Positions 13,696 through 24,879 of a DNA stretch of 64,000 nt are shown one piece after another. Both the position numbers and the translations under genes were made by a program. The stretch is from Lactifluus volemus (lineage: Eukaryota > Basidiomycota > Agaricomycetes > Russulales > Russulaceae), in contig WTXI01000038.1 of the NCBI GenBank assembly GCA_022376515.1, positions 62,001 to 126,000 on the forward strand. The letters run 5' to 3'. The notes beneath the pieces were generated by a model, which saw only the letters and a program-made list of their open reading frames with translations, searched no databases and was not told the origin of the DNA. How positions within the stretch are numbered: the stretch's first letter is position 1; the number at the start of each line of letters is the position of its first letter.

Positions 13696-16255
13696 TCATA
13701 GCGCGTCAAAATTGATATGATGTGATGCGCGACGACGCTCCAACTCGTCCTCTCGCTAAAAAAAAAAAAAAGAAACTGAACAAGACTTGACGTCATTCAC
13801 ACAAAAATCAATACGCACCTTCTCATTCAGATGCAAGACTAGCACGACGCCCGCTAGCGCAACCATCGTGCCAAGGACGGTCGCTCCAACCCAAGGAATC
13901 CACTGCCCAGGTCGCAGATACAGTTCTTTGTGCCAGTCATCGGGCGTGTCGCCGGGATTGATCACGAGTTTTGAGTTTGGGATGACCATCTCAAGCGCGG
14001 CGATGCGCTCGCGCCCTGCTCCCGCGAACAGATTTTCGATGTAGTTATTCGTTCTTCCAAGCCCAAAGAAGGCGTATGGTGTGTTCAACGCCTGGTACGA
14101 TGTCTGCGGTAGTTGTGGGACTTGTGCGGCTGAGCGTCTCCCTGACGTGTCCAGGATGGTGTATTTGTAGCTTGCGCCGGAGGTGCTGGCGCCAGAAGGC
14201 TAGAGACAAGACAGATGCACATTTGAGCTAAGTGCACTAAAGAAGAGTATACAAAGAACACTAACGGGGTAACGCGCAAGGCTGTCGTTCTCAGGTATGC
14301 ACCAACCCGAGCCACAGGCACCGTTTAGCACTACAACCAGAAATTTGTCAGAAGACAGGACTGAGAATGAGGGAGAGATCACCGCACATATGGCTTTCAT
14401 GAAAAAGGCATCATAATAAAAATTATTCTGCACGAACAAAACACGGCCCGCCCCCTGCTCGCCTGTGCGCTGTACCATCACGTCGAGTGTCCCATCTTCG
14501 TCGACGTCAACGAAAACTGCGCCCCTTGCGTCCGCGATGTCAGCGAGTGGCTCGATTCCCTTACGCATCTCGTGCCATCCACGGCGGGCGCCAGGCGCTG
14601 TACATCTCGCCACGCCACGAGCGCAAGGAACAGAGAGCAACAGGCGCACGTGACCCTGTGTGATTAGAAGCAAGTCGGGAAACCCGTCAAGATTCGCATC
14701 GCCCGTGCGCGGTAGTATGGGCTGTGCAGGTGAGAAGGACGTATCGAGGACATGAAGCTTTCCATCACCCTGCAATAGATCGGTGATCGGGACGCTGACA
14801 TAGTTCTGCATTCCGTTCAGACATTGCACATGACTGCTTTTGGAGTGCGACATACCGGACCGGCAAAAGTGAACGAGAACTCAGGGTCTGCGACGCACAA
14901 TGCGGCGGGGCTGCGGCATTGTGTTGCAGCGGCAGGGTCGCTTGCTGAAAGGAATGAGGGGGATGAGGAAGAACATAGAGGGAGCTGAGTATTGTAAGCG
15001 ATGTTCAGGACACAATTACTCCCAAGTCCTGTAGACCGGGAAACAGAGCTGCAGGTGGTGATAAGAAGGTCAATGGTTCCGTCCCGATCTGCACATAGAG
15101 GAAGGGTAATCAATGCCACGACGGGAGTTCACGCCAGAGGATAATACCCATATCAGCAAAAACGACAGATTGTGTGCCCAAGGGAAGCTGGCCACTTTGA
15201 GCCAGGGTGAAACCCTTATCTGGGTCACTAACCCAAACCTGGAAGGACTTTTGCCCATGACCGTCATCGCAGACAAGGAATATATCTGCAGCCGTATGGT
15301 CATCATGAAAGTCGCAAATCCAAAGACTAGGACTCGAACCTGCAATGCAGTCACCATTCAGGTCCACAGCTGCGTTGCTATGCGGATTTGCGATGCGGCA
15401 CTGAGGCTCTGAAAAGGGGGCATCGGTGCTATCAAAGGTGTGAGTGGGGATCCAGAAGCATGTAGGCATCCTCACATCTCGTAGAACGGACTGGAGGGGT
15501 CCGAAGCGTTCCAAACATTTTTCCACATCTTGAGCTGGGAGCTTCCTGGTTGAAGGCCCAGGAGGTCGATTCGCATCTGACCATCGCCGTCAAAGGGGAT
15601 GGGCTGGGATAGCGTAGAAGCAGGGAGTTCGATTGGGTTCATGTCTATGCGAAACTCTTGATCAAAGGAGCAGAGCGAGTTTGGAACAACAACTTACGAA
15701 ACCCACCACCTGGAGCGGCAGTGTATATAGAAAGAGATAATTGAGTGGATGAGGTACTTTGTGCCATGACTAGGACATCAAGTTTGCCGTCATGAGTATA
15801 GTCGCCAGGGATGACATTATAAACGCGTTTGGAATGACGGAAAGACGCAGAGCGGCGGAAAGAAAAGCGATCTGAACATAGTCAATGACATGCCAGTTTG
15901 AATACATAGACCACCTTACCATGATCCCAGAGGTAGACACAGATGGTTTGTTGGTCAGAAGCTAGCGTCATAACATCCATGCTGAGTGACAAATATATTA
16001 GCGTGCTATTCCAAATGTATCAAGGTTTGGAAGAACGCACAAGTGGTCACCATTGAAGTCGCCAAATGCTATAACTCTACTGTCATTATCATCGAGACCA
16101 AGAGAGCCTGCGGAGAGAAGAGCATTGCCGGAGAAGCGTTTAGGAGGAAATGGCCAGAGAGCGGTTGTTGGTGGGGCGAAGAGAGCAAGGGAAGTGAGAA
16201 AGAGGAGACAGGAAAGACGTCGTTGAAGTCGCCTTGTACGAAATGGTATACGCAT
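13696..16255 (-). CDS. ITFG1/TIP (LINKIN) family membrane protein
   Basis: Single-pass surface protein with FG-GAP (integrin-alpha-type) beta-propeller repeats. Animal members (T-cell immunomodulatory protein, LINKIN) act in adhesion; the fungal role is unknown. The start at 16255 gives a basic then hydrophobic signal sequence (RRLSCLLFLTSLALF) followed by LWPFPPKRFSG. FG-GAP blocks are visible as IAFGDFNGDH, AVDLNGDCIAG, DADRDGTIDLLI-like, LPRTGDANLDGFPDLLLIT and VFVDVDEDGTLDVMVQR, each with calcium-binding-type D-x-D/N-x-D spacing. The C-terminal part has FFGLGRTNNYIENLF, NPGDTPDDWHKELYLRPGQWIPWVGATVLG and a transmembrane helix (GTMVALAGVVLVLHL). The last exon encodes REDELERRRASHHINFDAL, matching the animal cytoplasmic tail pattern ending in FDAM/L. 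Many short introns; estimated 600-650 residues. It shares a 116-base promoter region with Rab11. Confidence 0.88.
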
Positions 16256-16371
16256 GACTTGACACTGCGAGGGCTACAAAAATAATTAATTATATTTTGC
16301 CACTTGTTGAATCTCCGACCGGGGAATTCCTCGGCGAGGCGAGAGACACTTACTTATTGTCTCATACAACC
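16256..16371. promoter_or_regulatory. Short bidirectional promoter, ITFG1-like / Rab11
   Basis: Only 116 bases separate the two divergent start codons. An AT-rich core (aataattaattatattttg, about 16282-16301) lies in the middle and could serve as a shared core element. Both products act in surface or secretory traffic, so co-expression is plausible but not shown. Confidence 0.5.
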
Positions 16372-17321
16372 ATGGCAGAAGGAAGCAGCAATTTCGACTA
16401 TCTTTTCAAAGTATGTATCTATCCTTATTCTCATGCGTTGTACCAACTATCAAAAGGTCGTCCTTATTGGCGACTCGGGCGTCGGAAAGTCGTCAGTATC
16501 ATCCCATCTTTTCATCTTTCCTTAACCTGACCCTATAGATCCTAGGAACCGTATGTTCAAATGCCCTTTTTCAAATCCTCCATTCATATTCTAATTCCAG
16601 TGCTCTCACGATTCACTCGCAATGAATTCAATCTCGAGACAAAGTCTACGATCGGCGTTGAATTCGCCACCCGCTCAATAACTGTCGACGGAAAGACGCT
16701 CAAAGCACAAATTTGGGATACCGGTGCGTCCCATTCGTACATCCTTTCTGCTCCATCTTCCGTATTCACACCTATCACCGACCAGCTGGCCAAGAACGAT
16801 ATCGCGCTATCACGGCTGCGTGAGTCCATATCTCCCCTGTGCAAGAGGCGACTAATCCCTATATAGTTATTACCGTGGTGCTGTTGGGGCATTACTCGTT
16901 TACGATATTGCAAAGCACGCCACGTACGTCAATGTCACGCGCTGGCTTAAGGAGCTGCGCGATCACGCAGATTCGAACATTGTCATCATGCTCGTCGGCA
17001 ACAAGAGCGATTTGAAGCACCTTCGTGCTGTACCGACTGAGGAAGCGAAGAGCTTCTCCGGTGCGTTTTTGGGGGGCTTCTCTCTACTGCAATCTGACCA
17101 CGTGGCTAGCGGACAATGGACTATCGTTTATTGAGACGTCCGCGCTGGACGCGTCAAACGTCGAAACGGCATTCCAGACGATCCTGACCGACATTTACCG
17201 CATCGTGTCAAGCAAGCAACTTGAGCAGAGTTCGGACCCGATTAAACCCTCCTCGGGTGATACTCTTACCGTCTCACCAAGCGTTGATGCAAGTGCCAAG
17301 TCGGGCGGTGGTTGCTGTTAG
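16372..17321 (+). CDS. Rab11/Ypt31-type small GTPase
   Basis: Rab GTPase of the recycling endosome/trans-Golgi secretory route. Seven exons encode 213 residues: 16372-16410, 16457-16491, 16546-16550, 16601-16723, 16786-16819, 16867-17060 and 17110-17321. Motifs: N-terminal [16 protein letters not shown] (P-loop), LSRFTRNEF, switch [13 protein letters not shown], switch [30 protein letters not shown], guanine-binding [25 protein letters not shown] and a C-terminal GGGCC that carries the two prenylated cysteines. The ORF looks broken (apparent GTG at the DTAG motif) until the introns are removed. Exon 3 is only five bases long. The sequence STIGVEF and LRAVPTEEA place it in the Rab11 group. Confidence 0.95.
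16546..16550 (+). other. 5-nt microexon of the Rab11 gene
   Basis: The five bases gaacc lie between an acceptor (gatcctag) and a donor (gtatgttc). Preceding exon ends ..AAG TC and the following exon begins TG CTC TCA, so the microexon gives Lys-Ser-Asn-Leu-Leu-Ser, exactly the Rab11 P-loop continuation. Skipping it would remove Asn and shift the frame. Confidence 0.85.
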
Positions 17322-17613
17322 ATGGCAAAACTCGGCTTTGCAGACGCTCTTATACGTACATACCACCACTATGTAATCGCACCCTGTTTGGCTCTTGTTC
17401 TTTTTCTCTTAGCATTCTTCTTTTATGCTAGGCGTGCCTGCAGAGCATCGTGTGAGAGATTGGATCAAGATGCCGTTGAATCGCTTTAATTTTTGCTCAT
17501 CGATCTAACGTGATTAGACGATATGCGACGTGCTACACAGGTATACTTCTCACGGTTGCCGCAAAACAAGCAATTACGCCCAGTAGTACATATCTACATT
17601 CGACACATAACAA

Positions 17614-18224
17614 TCAGGCGCCATAATTGAGACGGAACATGTCGTTCAATCTATCAAGCCAAGGTCACCTAGTTCAGTTTCAAAGAAAAGTAAAAGATGG
17701 ATATACGTACATGTAGTAACTCCCACCCTCTGGGATCAGCTGGAACACCTGTGAGAACTGCAGTGGGTTCGTGCTGTCGTCGACCTAGACGACGGGGGTA
17801 ACAATGCATGATAACTAAACAGCTTCAAGGGGAGGTAGAGTGCTTACCACGAGCAGGCCTGTAACGCTCACGATAAGCGATGCTATTGAAAGATTTGATG
17901 GCTGCGCATCCAGCGTCGTCACTTTGTGCAGTACCTTTGAGAACGGGAGCGACTGTAGAGTAAGTTAGTGCCGTTTAGTACTTCCAAGTCTGAAAAGATT
18001 TCACCGTTAATTTCTCAATGATATTGGCTGTGCCTTGACACGGGTTCCCCTCAAAGGTAAGCATCGATGTGTCGCGCTAGGAGATACGCAATGGATATTA
18101 AACATCGCCAGTCCTGGTGTGAAGGGCGACGCACATAGAGAGGGGCCAATTGAGCACGGCTACTGTCAAACGTTTGATAGTAGAAATCAGTGAATTGCTT
18201 TGCGACGGCGTTGATATCTGCCAT
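17614..18224 (-). CDS. NTF2: Nuclear transport factor 2
   Basis: NTF2 carries RanGDP into the nucleus through FG-nucleoporins. The product (about 125 residues, usual length) begins MADINAVAKQFTDFYYQTF, continues LAPLY-RDTSMLTFEG, KVLHKVTTLDAQPS, SIASLIVSVTGLLV, VDDSTNPLQFSQVFQLIPEGGSYY and ends LNDMFRLNYGA with TGA at 17616-17614. Four or so introns of about 50 bases are present. The conserved acidic/hydrophobic Ran-binding face (DDSTNPLQF, the F-x-L-I-P stretch) is intact. It is convergent with Rab11 (292 bases between stops) and divergent with the Ser/Pro-rich gene (92 bases between starts). Confidence 0.95.
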
Positions 18225-18316
18225 TGTTGTGATGGGTTCAAGACAAGAGAACGAGCGTCTGATTAGATATCATTTATCTGATCGCGCTCTCTCTCTCTTC
18301 CTCACTCCTTCTTCAA
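18225..18316. promoter_or_regulatory. 92-base bidirectional promoter, NTF2 / copy 1
   Basis: The two start codons are 92 bases apart, so the core promoters must overlap. It contains gatatcatttatctgatc (a near-palindrome with two GATA/GATC-like halves) and a ctctctctctcttcctc pyrimidine tract directly before the plus-strand start. No functional site is proven. Confidence 0.5.
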
Positions 18317-20145
18317 ATGCGCCGTAAATCTTCTGCCCAAAATCTCCTTTCTTCTTTCAAATCTTCTTCAACTTCCAGTAGCAACGCTACAAACCACGGC
18401 GGCAACAACCACTCTAGCATCAGCTCCAACAACAGCCATGGCGCCGGTGGAGGCAGTAATGGCAGTGGCAATAGCAACGGCAGCAACCACAATAATCCAG
18501 TCTCTGGTTCCGCCGCCGCCGTCAATGGCATACACACCCATGCATCACACCCGTCCTCAGGAACTGTAGCATCGACGACCTCACCGCCTCCACTACCCCC
18601 CTCTTCGACCTCTTCCAGTGGACTCCCGACACCGAGCACGTCCGGAACGTCCACTCCCGCCCATCCACCTTTTTCCCTGCTTCCCTCCCAATCCCAACAA
18701 CAGCCAGGCGCAGCCGCTACAGCTACAGCCTCACCGCTCCCGTGCCTGTGCCCGTGCCCGTACCCACAACTGCTGCGTCATCCGCAGCCGCCACCGCTAC
18801 ACCCACTTTGCGCGAATGGGACACGCAGAGCATGCATCCAGACGCAATGGGCCCGTTCCTGCCTCCTTTTGGAACTACCCCCGGTCTTGGAAGCACTCCT
18901 GGCGCGACGGTCGAGTATTTGAGGGACTTGGTACAGAAGCGCATCATCACGCTGACTTATATGCGGAACGTACATGATGGGTGCGTGTCCGTTCCTCTTC
19001 CTTTCTTTTATTTTTTTGTGCTGAATTCTATTGTCTCACATGGGGCGGTGGTGGGCTGTGTCAGGCGAAGTCATTGGTTTCATACGATCATAGTGTCGCG
19101 CGTGGAACTCGATCGTGTGTTCAATAATACAGCGATGAAGAAGAGGTGCGTTTGTCCCCAGCTCGATCTGATGTGAACTGATGGCTGGCCCTGCGTGCCC
19201 CCCGCATAGAACCCATCGTTTCGCTGTCCTCGCCATGTCACTATCATCACTCTTTGATATCTCACAACCAACAGACTTTTTGCGCGCGGCGCTTAACATG
19301 CTCACAGAGTACGAGCAGGCCAAGGAAGAAAACGACCGGCCAAAGATGGTATCCCCCACCTTTTCTCTTCGCCATCTGACACATCGTTTAATCACCGCTC
19401 GTGCATCGTCAGCGCCTCTGGAAACGTCAACAAAAACGGCATACAGGCGTAGGAGATTATACCTTGGGTATGTCTGACACCTCGGATACCTATCTCACCA
19501 TTCAGCACATGGTACGTACCTGTCCGCTCCTCGCCCAAGCCACCACGGGGCTGACTGAACCACAAAATCAACTTGTAGCCCTTCCCGCTAGACTATACCC
19601 AGACTCTGCTCTCGCTTCTCGACATCCTCTCCGCATTCTACGCCAAGCTCGCCAAACTTCTCGGGCCCTCGCCCTTTCCGCACGCGTCCCAACACATGCT
19701 CGGCCTCTCGCATCCCCACCCAGGCGTTTCTTACCTCTTCCATAATCAGACGTCGGCAGACGAGTCGCTCTGGAGCGTCGCCCTCGGTTCGACACCACTC
19801 GGCGGCACCGCGGGCCCAGGTGGTCACCCAGGTCCGTTGAACAGTCCCCCGCCGAGCTGGACTCCAGCGCTCGGCGAGCATGTGCTCAAAGTGGATGGAA
19901 AGTTCAAGGTGCGTTCCCCCCCTTTCCTTTTACGCGCGGATAGATACCCAACTTTGGAACTGCTCTTGCGCACGCAGAAAATCATTTCTGTGCTCCTCAA
20001 GGATCTTGACGTGTTTGCACGGAACAGCATCAAAGACGAGCTCGCGTCGCTCGATCCGCTCTTGCGTAATGTCGGTGGGTGGAGCGTCCCTGTGGGCAAT
20101 GGCGACGAAGGACGGGCGACGTATGAATTTGATCCGGAGCACTAG
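18317..20145 (+). CDS. Conserved Ser/Pro-rich protein, copy 1 of 4 (parent copy, with a possible frameshift)
   Basis: I do not recognise the family. The N-terminus MRRKSSAQNLLSSFK is followed by a Ser/Asn/Gly-rich then Pro-rich region. The conserved part has AMGPFLPPFG, VEYLRDLVQKRIITLTYMRN, HWFHTIIVSRVELDRVFNN, THRFAVLAMSLSSLFDI, LNMLTEYEQAKEENDRPKM, LWKRQQKRH, LLDILSAFYAKLAKLLG, HPGVSYLFHNQ, ADESLWSVALGSTPLGG, VLKVDGKFK and KIISVLLKDLDVFARNSIKDELASLDPLLRNVGGWSVP, ending EFDPEH and TAG. Five exons are joined by short introns. The N-terminal frame (from 18317) and the frame carrying the conserved part meet near 18735 with no intron. Copies 2 and 4 read through this point in one frame, so copy 1 seems to lack one base. 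Either it is a new mutation or a sequence error. It is the only copy with the full N-terminus. It is tail-to-tail with the zinc-finger gene. Confidence 0.7.
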
Positions 20146-20538
20146 TAATGCCCTGTCCTTTTTGGTGCGCAGTATTGGTTTTTTTATATTATTTCCTTTT
20201 TTTTTTTCGTTCGTACCTTCAAACATAGAGTTTGCTGTGATGGGGAGTGTATGTCTGAGCGTTCGTTGACTCTTATTATTCCTTCCGGTTCATTGTCCTG
20301 TACTATACTAAAAAGTCACGTATACCTCGACTTCATGATACACTTTTTTTGGAAAGAGAAAGTCTTGGGAGAAGGTGCTTACGTCACCTTGCTTCATGCG
20401 ATAAACTTCCGCGGCACCCTTTCACACGGGCGCTATTAATAATAATAAAACTGGACTTAATACAGGACATGAGGACGACGATACAACAAGAAAAAACTAA
20501 TACATGAATCCAACAAACATTCAGACGGGTAGTAGCTA

Positions 20539-21346
20539 CTAGAGATACGGTGACCCGCTTAGTGATCCAAATAAATAGTCACTAACTTCATTATTGTAAA
20601 GGTCGGTAGCTTGAAATACTGCGTGAGATTCGATGGGAGGGAGGATGGGGAGGGGAGGGGAGGGAGGACGGGGAAGGGAGGGAGGGGAGGGGTTTTCAGC
20701 GCCTCTGGGTACCTTGGGACTCCGTCGTCGGACTAACGGCATGTGGCATTTCTTTTGATGAGCTGTTAGTTCACTAGGACGACCCCTTGGCCATTTAAAC
20801 CATGGGCACTCCGGACAGGTTCCTGGCGGCATGTGTTTGTTTTTAAAGTGACGGGTATGGGCCTTCTTCTCGGTGTAGCTGGCTTGACATCCAGGCTCGC
20901 TGCACGTGTACCGTCCTGGCCCTTGGGGATCCTGGCCCTCCGCAGCAGCGGGTACATTCAACGCAATGGGAGAAGCGGCCGTTGTGCCTTGGCCGGATGT
21001 TGCCGACGTGCTTGGAATAGACAACACGGGACCACTGACTGACACTGGCAACGTCGGTCCTAGGATGGGCGTCCCAAAAGAGGCGGCATCGGCAGTCGAA
21101 TATGACGGTGTGATGGTGTGAGTACTCGGGGGTGATGGATGTCGTTGGTAAGGGGGAAAAGATTCCGCCAAGGTCGAATACGAACTCCTTTGGTCAAACT
21201 AAATAGTCATTCATTAACCTCCAGCAATCAAAAGATTATGGAACAACAAGGCTTACCCGCACTTCGGTATGAATGCTACGAAATGGATGGTATAGTGTTG
21301 GAATCTGCTCGGAAGTCATGGGAGGTGTATCACGGAGAGGAGGCAT
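20539..21346 (-). CDS. C2H2 zinc-finger protein, 249 aa, two exons
   Basis: Probably a DNA-binding nuclear protein. Exon 1 (21346-21257) begins MPPLRDTPPMTSEQIP; intron 21256-21199 has gtaagc and tatttag; exon 2 (21198-20539) reads to the stop. A Ser/Thr/Pro-rich N-terminal half leads to a finger YTCSEPGCQASYTEKKAHTRH (C-x4-C-x12-H type, followed by FKNKH) and a second, looser one CPECPWFKWPRGRPSELTAH with QKKCH. The C-terminal tail is Pro-rich (PSPPSLPRPPSPPLPILPP), coded by a G-rich tract on the plus strand (20640-20700) that could form G-quadruplex. A second copy lies at 41175-41734. The regulatory target is unknown. Confidence 0.75.
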
Positions 21347-23089
21347 GACTGAATTAACAGAATTCCTTGTCTCGGTAGAGGGGTGGTCTAGGAAGTCTGT
21401 CATTGGGGGTTATACTCACTGCAGGCTGACAGACTCCGCATTTAACATCGGTGGCCAGGCGTTCGCCATGAGGATTCCTCAAAACAAACACGAGAAAGAC
21501 GCATTCAAGTTACCAGAACATGAGTGGAGGTCCTTTCATGAAATTATGATGGCCAAGGAGACTGCATACGAGGGGGAGTCAGACGCGCCGGCGGTCAACC
21601 TTTGGCACGGTGCCAGATTTACCGTCGATCATTTCATTTCCGTGGTGCCACCGACGACCCTGACTACCTCTGTGGGGCATGAAAGCTACAAAAAACATCT
21701 TCGCCCTCCGTTCGCCCTACTTCGGTGCTTTGAATGACGTTAGAGATACACAGAAAGATCAATTAAATATACGCACAAACGACAAGTGATTTCGTGTGTG
21801 TAAGGTGTCATATGCGGTGGGAGCCTCTTCCTTTGCACAATTAGGGATATTGAATCGTATACGATCACGATTCGAGAAACCATGGCGTCAATGTAGCGAA
21901 ACCCTGCAGCCAGATCTACAGGCATCAACCCATGCGAAGTAGGCATAACCGCGTAGGGTGCTGTGCGCAAGGGGGACATCATGAAAAGGAACTTCCACGA
22001 CCACGCTGCGCCAAGCGGTGGAGTGGCTAATACCTTTTTTCCCTCCAGGAGTGCAGGATGTCCGCATTCAAGATAACTTTGGCACTGTAGACAAAAAAAG
22101 GTGAATTAAAAGGAGCCGCATGAACACAATCTTTCGAAGAGAAATGAAACACTCATGTAACCAAGAGTCTGTAATCCTGAAAGCAACGTACAGGCAGGAA
22201 TCAATTGTTGTCCACAGTGAGCTCGGCATCACGAGGCCGAACACCCTGAAACGTGGAAGAGGAAATGGGTCCTTTTGGTCATTCCAGGGTAAATGATACA
22301 CGAGAACGCCTCACGGACAGTACAATATGGAATACTGCGGAAATGAAAAGGTGCCAACGGGGATGGAGAGAAGACTTTGCGAATGTGGTGCCAATGGCAC
22401 GGCTTGTTTTTTTGTCGTGGCGATGCGTAAACGAGGGCATCGGAGGGTAAATGAGATCGATGAGAGCTAAGCCTCTTCCCGAGGTGTTCCGTATATGAAA
22501 AAAAAAAAAAGATAGAAGAGGGGGAAACGTACCTTGGGACAGCAGATCCAAGGCCTGTGCCGAGTGGGTACTAGTAGAGGACAAATGGTATACACTCTGT
22601 GACACAGGCAAGGTCGATGTCATCGTCGGCATTTCTAGTGGGAAACACCAGCAAGAAACGATGGTAAATTGGCGGTTGATACATGTGGCTGACATCCCCA
22701 ACAGTAAATCGTTGAATCTTGCACCGCACCATCTTTGCAGGTGGGTTGGTTTGGTGTTACGGTCTGGAAGAGTGGTCCTGAATGGCGATGACTTTGCCGC
22801 AGGACAGCCATGCAGGGAAAATCTCGCCCTGATTGTTTTCTCTGGCTTATAGGTACATTGAACGGGGGTGGGAGTTTACACCGCGACGTCCCCAAAGTTC
22901 AAGTTGAACTTCAGCGGGCGCTGCATTTCGGGGTGGTAGGCACAGTTGTCCCACCGACTCAGCTATGGAAGATCCACCTTGAAGTCGGGCCTGCGACACT
23001 TCTACTGTACCCACTCTTGGTCCGTTCCCCTAGAATCCTAGATTCAAATTCAGCAGGGATCTTTCTAATTTCTAAATTTAGACTGGCGC
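21347..23089. other. Flank of the duplicated module and unassigned sequence
   Basis: The first 140 bases match the flank of the zinc-finger copy at 41735-41860 (shared gaattccttgtctcg and aaacaaacacga segments), so the duplication extends beyond the gene. On the minus strand between about 21740 and 22740 there are stretches that look like short exons (YAVMPTSHGLMPVDLAAGFRYID; VILNADILHSWREK) bounded by intron-like signals. I could not join them into a protein or name a family. A long poly-A/T tract lies at 22498-22511. Confidence 0.4.
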
Positions 23090-23720
23090 ACCCTTCTTCG
23101 GCGCCCTCCGCTGCCCATCCCGACATCCATCAAATTGGGGCATGCTGTGGCCAATCCTACAACGTGTGTTTACGAGAGGCATCGGACTGTCCTGCCAAGC
23201 CTGGGAATTCGGTGGCGCCACCCATCATTGTGAGTTCGATGGAACATTTCTTGGAGCGGCTGAGGCTCGCTAAGGCTCGATTAGATACTCCCCGCGCGTA
23301 CCGGCGCCCACGCTTCACCTAAAGTGTAGGTGGATTACATTTTTGCATTTGTGCGTGATGATTCGCTGACGAGAGCGATAAGCTAATCTACAAAGACGAA
23401 TGATCCCTCTTTGGAGAGGAGGCAGGAAAAGGTGCTATACGGTGCCCCCTCACCCGGGTTGGCATTCCTTTGGATGATTGATGTGGCGGTAAAAAGCGAA
23501 ACCTGAGCGCGGCCGCCGCTGACTACAGTACTGTATCTATGATACGAGAATGTTCGCGGCAGTTCGCTGCTGAGTTCGAAACTATTGCCTGTTATGGTGC
23601 CCCATAGATATGGCTAGCTTGAAGCCTTAAATGTACAATCCACTCGCCCAGGCCCAACTCCACGTATAGCAGAGACTGAATAAAGTCATAACGGTGACGG
23701 TTGTGATTAATTCCATATAG
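23090..23720. repeat. Dispersed degenerate repeat, copy R1
   Basis: It shares scattered blocks with 24880-25770: cccgacatccatcaaattgg against gccgacatccaccaagttgg, gaggcatcgga, cgatggaacatttcttg, and cgctgacgagagcgataagc, in the same order. No open reading frame is preserved between copies, so it is non-coding or long dead. A third partial copy is at 48800-48975. Confidence 0.65.
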
Positions 23721-24662
23721 TCTTATCGATGGACTTGTGAGGAACACGCGTGGTTCGGTCCGTAAATGCAGGGTCAGACCTCAGGCTCAGTCCGCAGTCT
23801 CTGACCTTTTGGAATGTACCTTTGCGTACCATCATTACCCCAATAACATACCACGCTCTAGTAGCGTGGAATACACACGGAAGAGGTGTGTTTTGGTACA
23901 ATTACCAGGGAGTTGGCAGGTTGGGGTTCTGGGTTCCGCGATGACCGCCCTTGGACTTCAAAAAAGGAATAGATCGTAAATTCATTTCCTCTCGTGATTA
24001 CGACACGTTCTGCACTCATTATTCCATTGAATCAATGATCTTGCAACTTTCCTTCAAAATTTCATGATGAGAGTCGTGCATGAAATGAGCGTTTACTCTA
24101 AACGACGTCCGACGCGATAGGGGATGGTACGAAATTTCTCTTCTGATGACTTTCTCGACTCAAACTTGAAGCTTGAAGCCTTGCGGCTGCACTTTACTCC
24201 CAGTATACCTACTAGTAGCCCCCTACTCCTCCTGGGTGCGGAGACATCTCGATGCTTGAGATAAGTATATACCAATGTTGAATGTCACAGTAGTGGTGCA
24301 AGTGTTACACCTCACATTAACATTAACTAAACGGAAAATTTTGTAATAACTCTTCTTTTCTACCACGCCTGATCTTGCATGCATCACACGTGCAAATTAT
24401 TAAACCATACAGTCTAAGGGGGAGGGAGAAATCTTTTTCTCGTGCCACACTCGGTTTATGGCAGTACAATTGATTGTGGACCAATAGAGTGTCCCCATGA
24501 GGCATTTCACACTTGTACTGAGTTATCAGAATCCTAAAATATATGATTTATTGATTTATTGAGGTGTGGCTTTAGGCCGGGTATGGCTAACTCTCAGTTC
24601 TAACGTTCCAGCGTACATGGAGTCTATCTCATAACGTAGAGCCACGTGATCTGAGCCACAAT

Positions 24663-24687
24663 GAGCCGAGCCGAGCCGAGCCGAGCC
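24663..24687. repeat. Pentanucleotide microsatellite (gagcc)5
   Basis: Five perfect tandem gagcc units are visible; nearby ctgagccacaatgagcc adds imperfect ones. It lies in non-coding sequence. Confidence 0.9.
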
Positions 24688-24879
24688 AGTGAGATGGCTC
24701 AGTTACTGATACAGTACTGTACTGTTCAAACTTACCAATTGTAGACAAAGCCCGCTGTCATGTCACCAATACGCCGCTCTTCTGCGACACTCTGCTGCAC
24801 GTTTGCAGTCGCACCTCCTTAATGCACGTCAAAACCATGCAAACCACGCAATGTGCCAGTGATCTCCGCACTTCTGTGC

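Noticed and set aside
20640..20700. G-rich tract as an independent regulatory G-quadruplex
   Set aside because: It is fully explained as the coding complement of the Pro-rich tail of the zinc-finger protein; only the structural potential is noted there.
21740..22740. Multi-exon enzyme gene on the minus strand
   Set aside because: Individual exon-like pieces with splice-like borders exist, but they cannot be joined into a continuous protein and no family motif was found.
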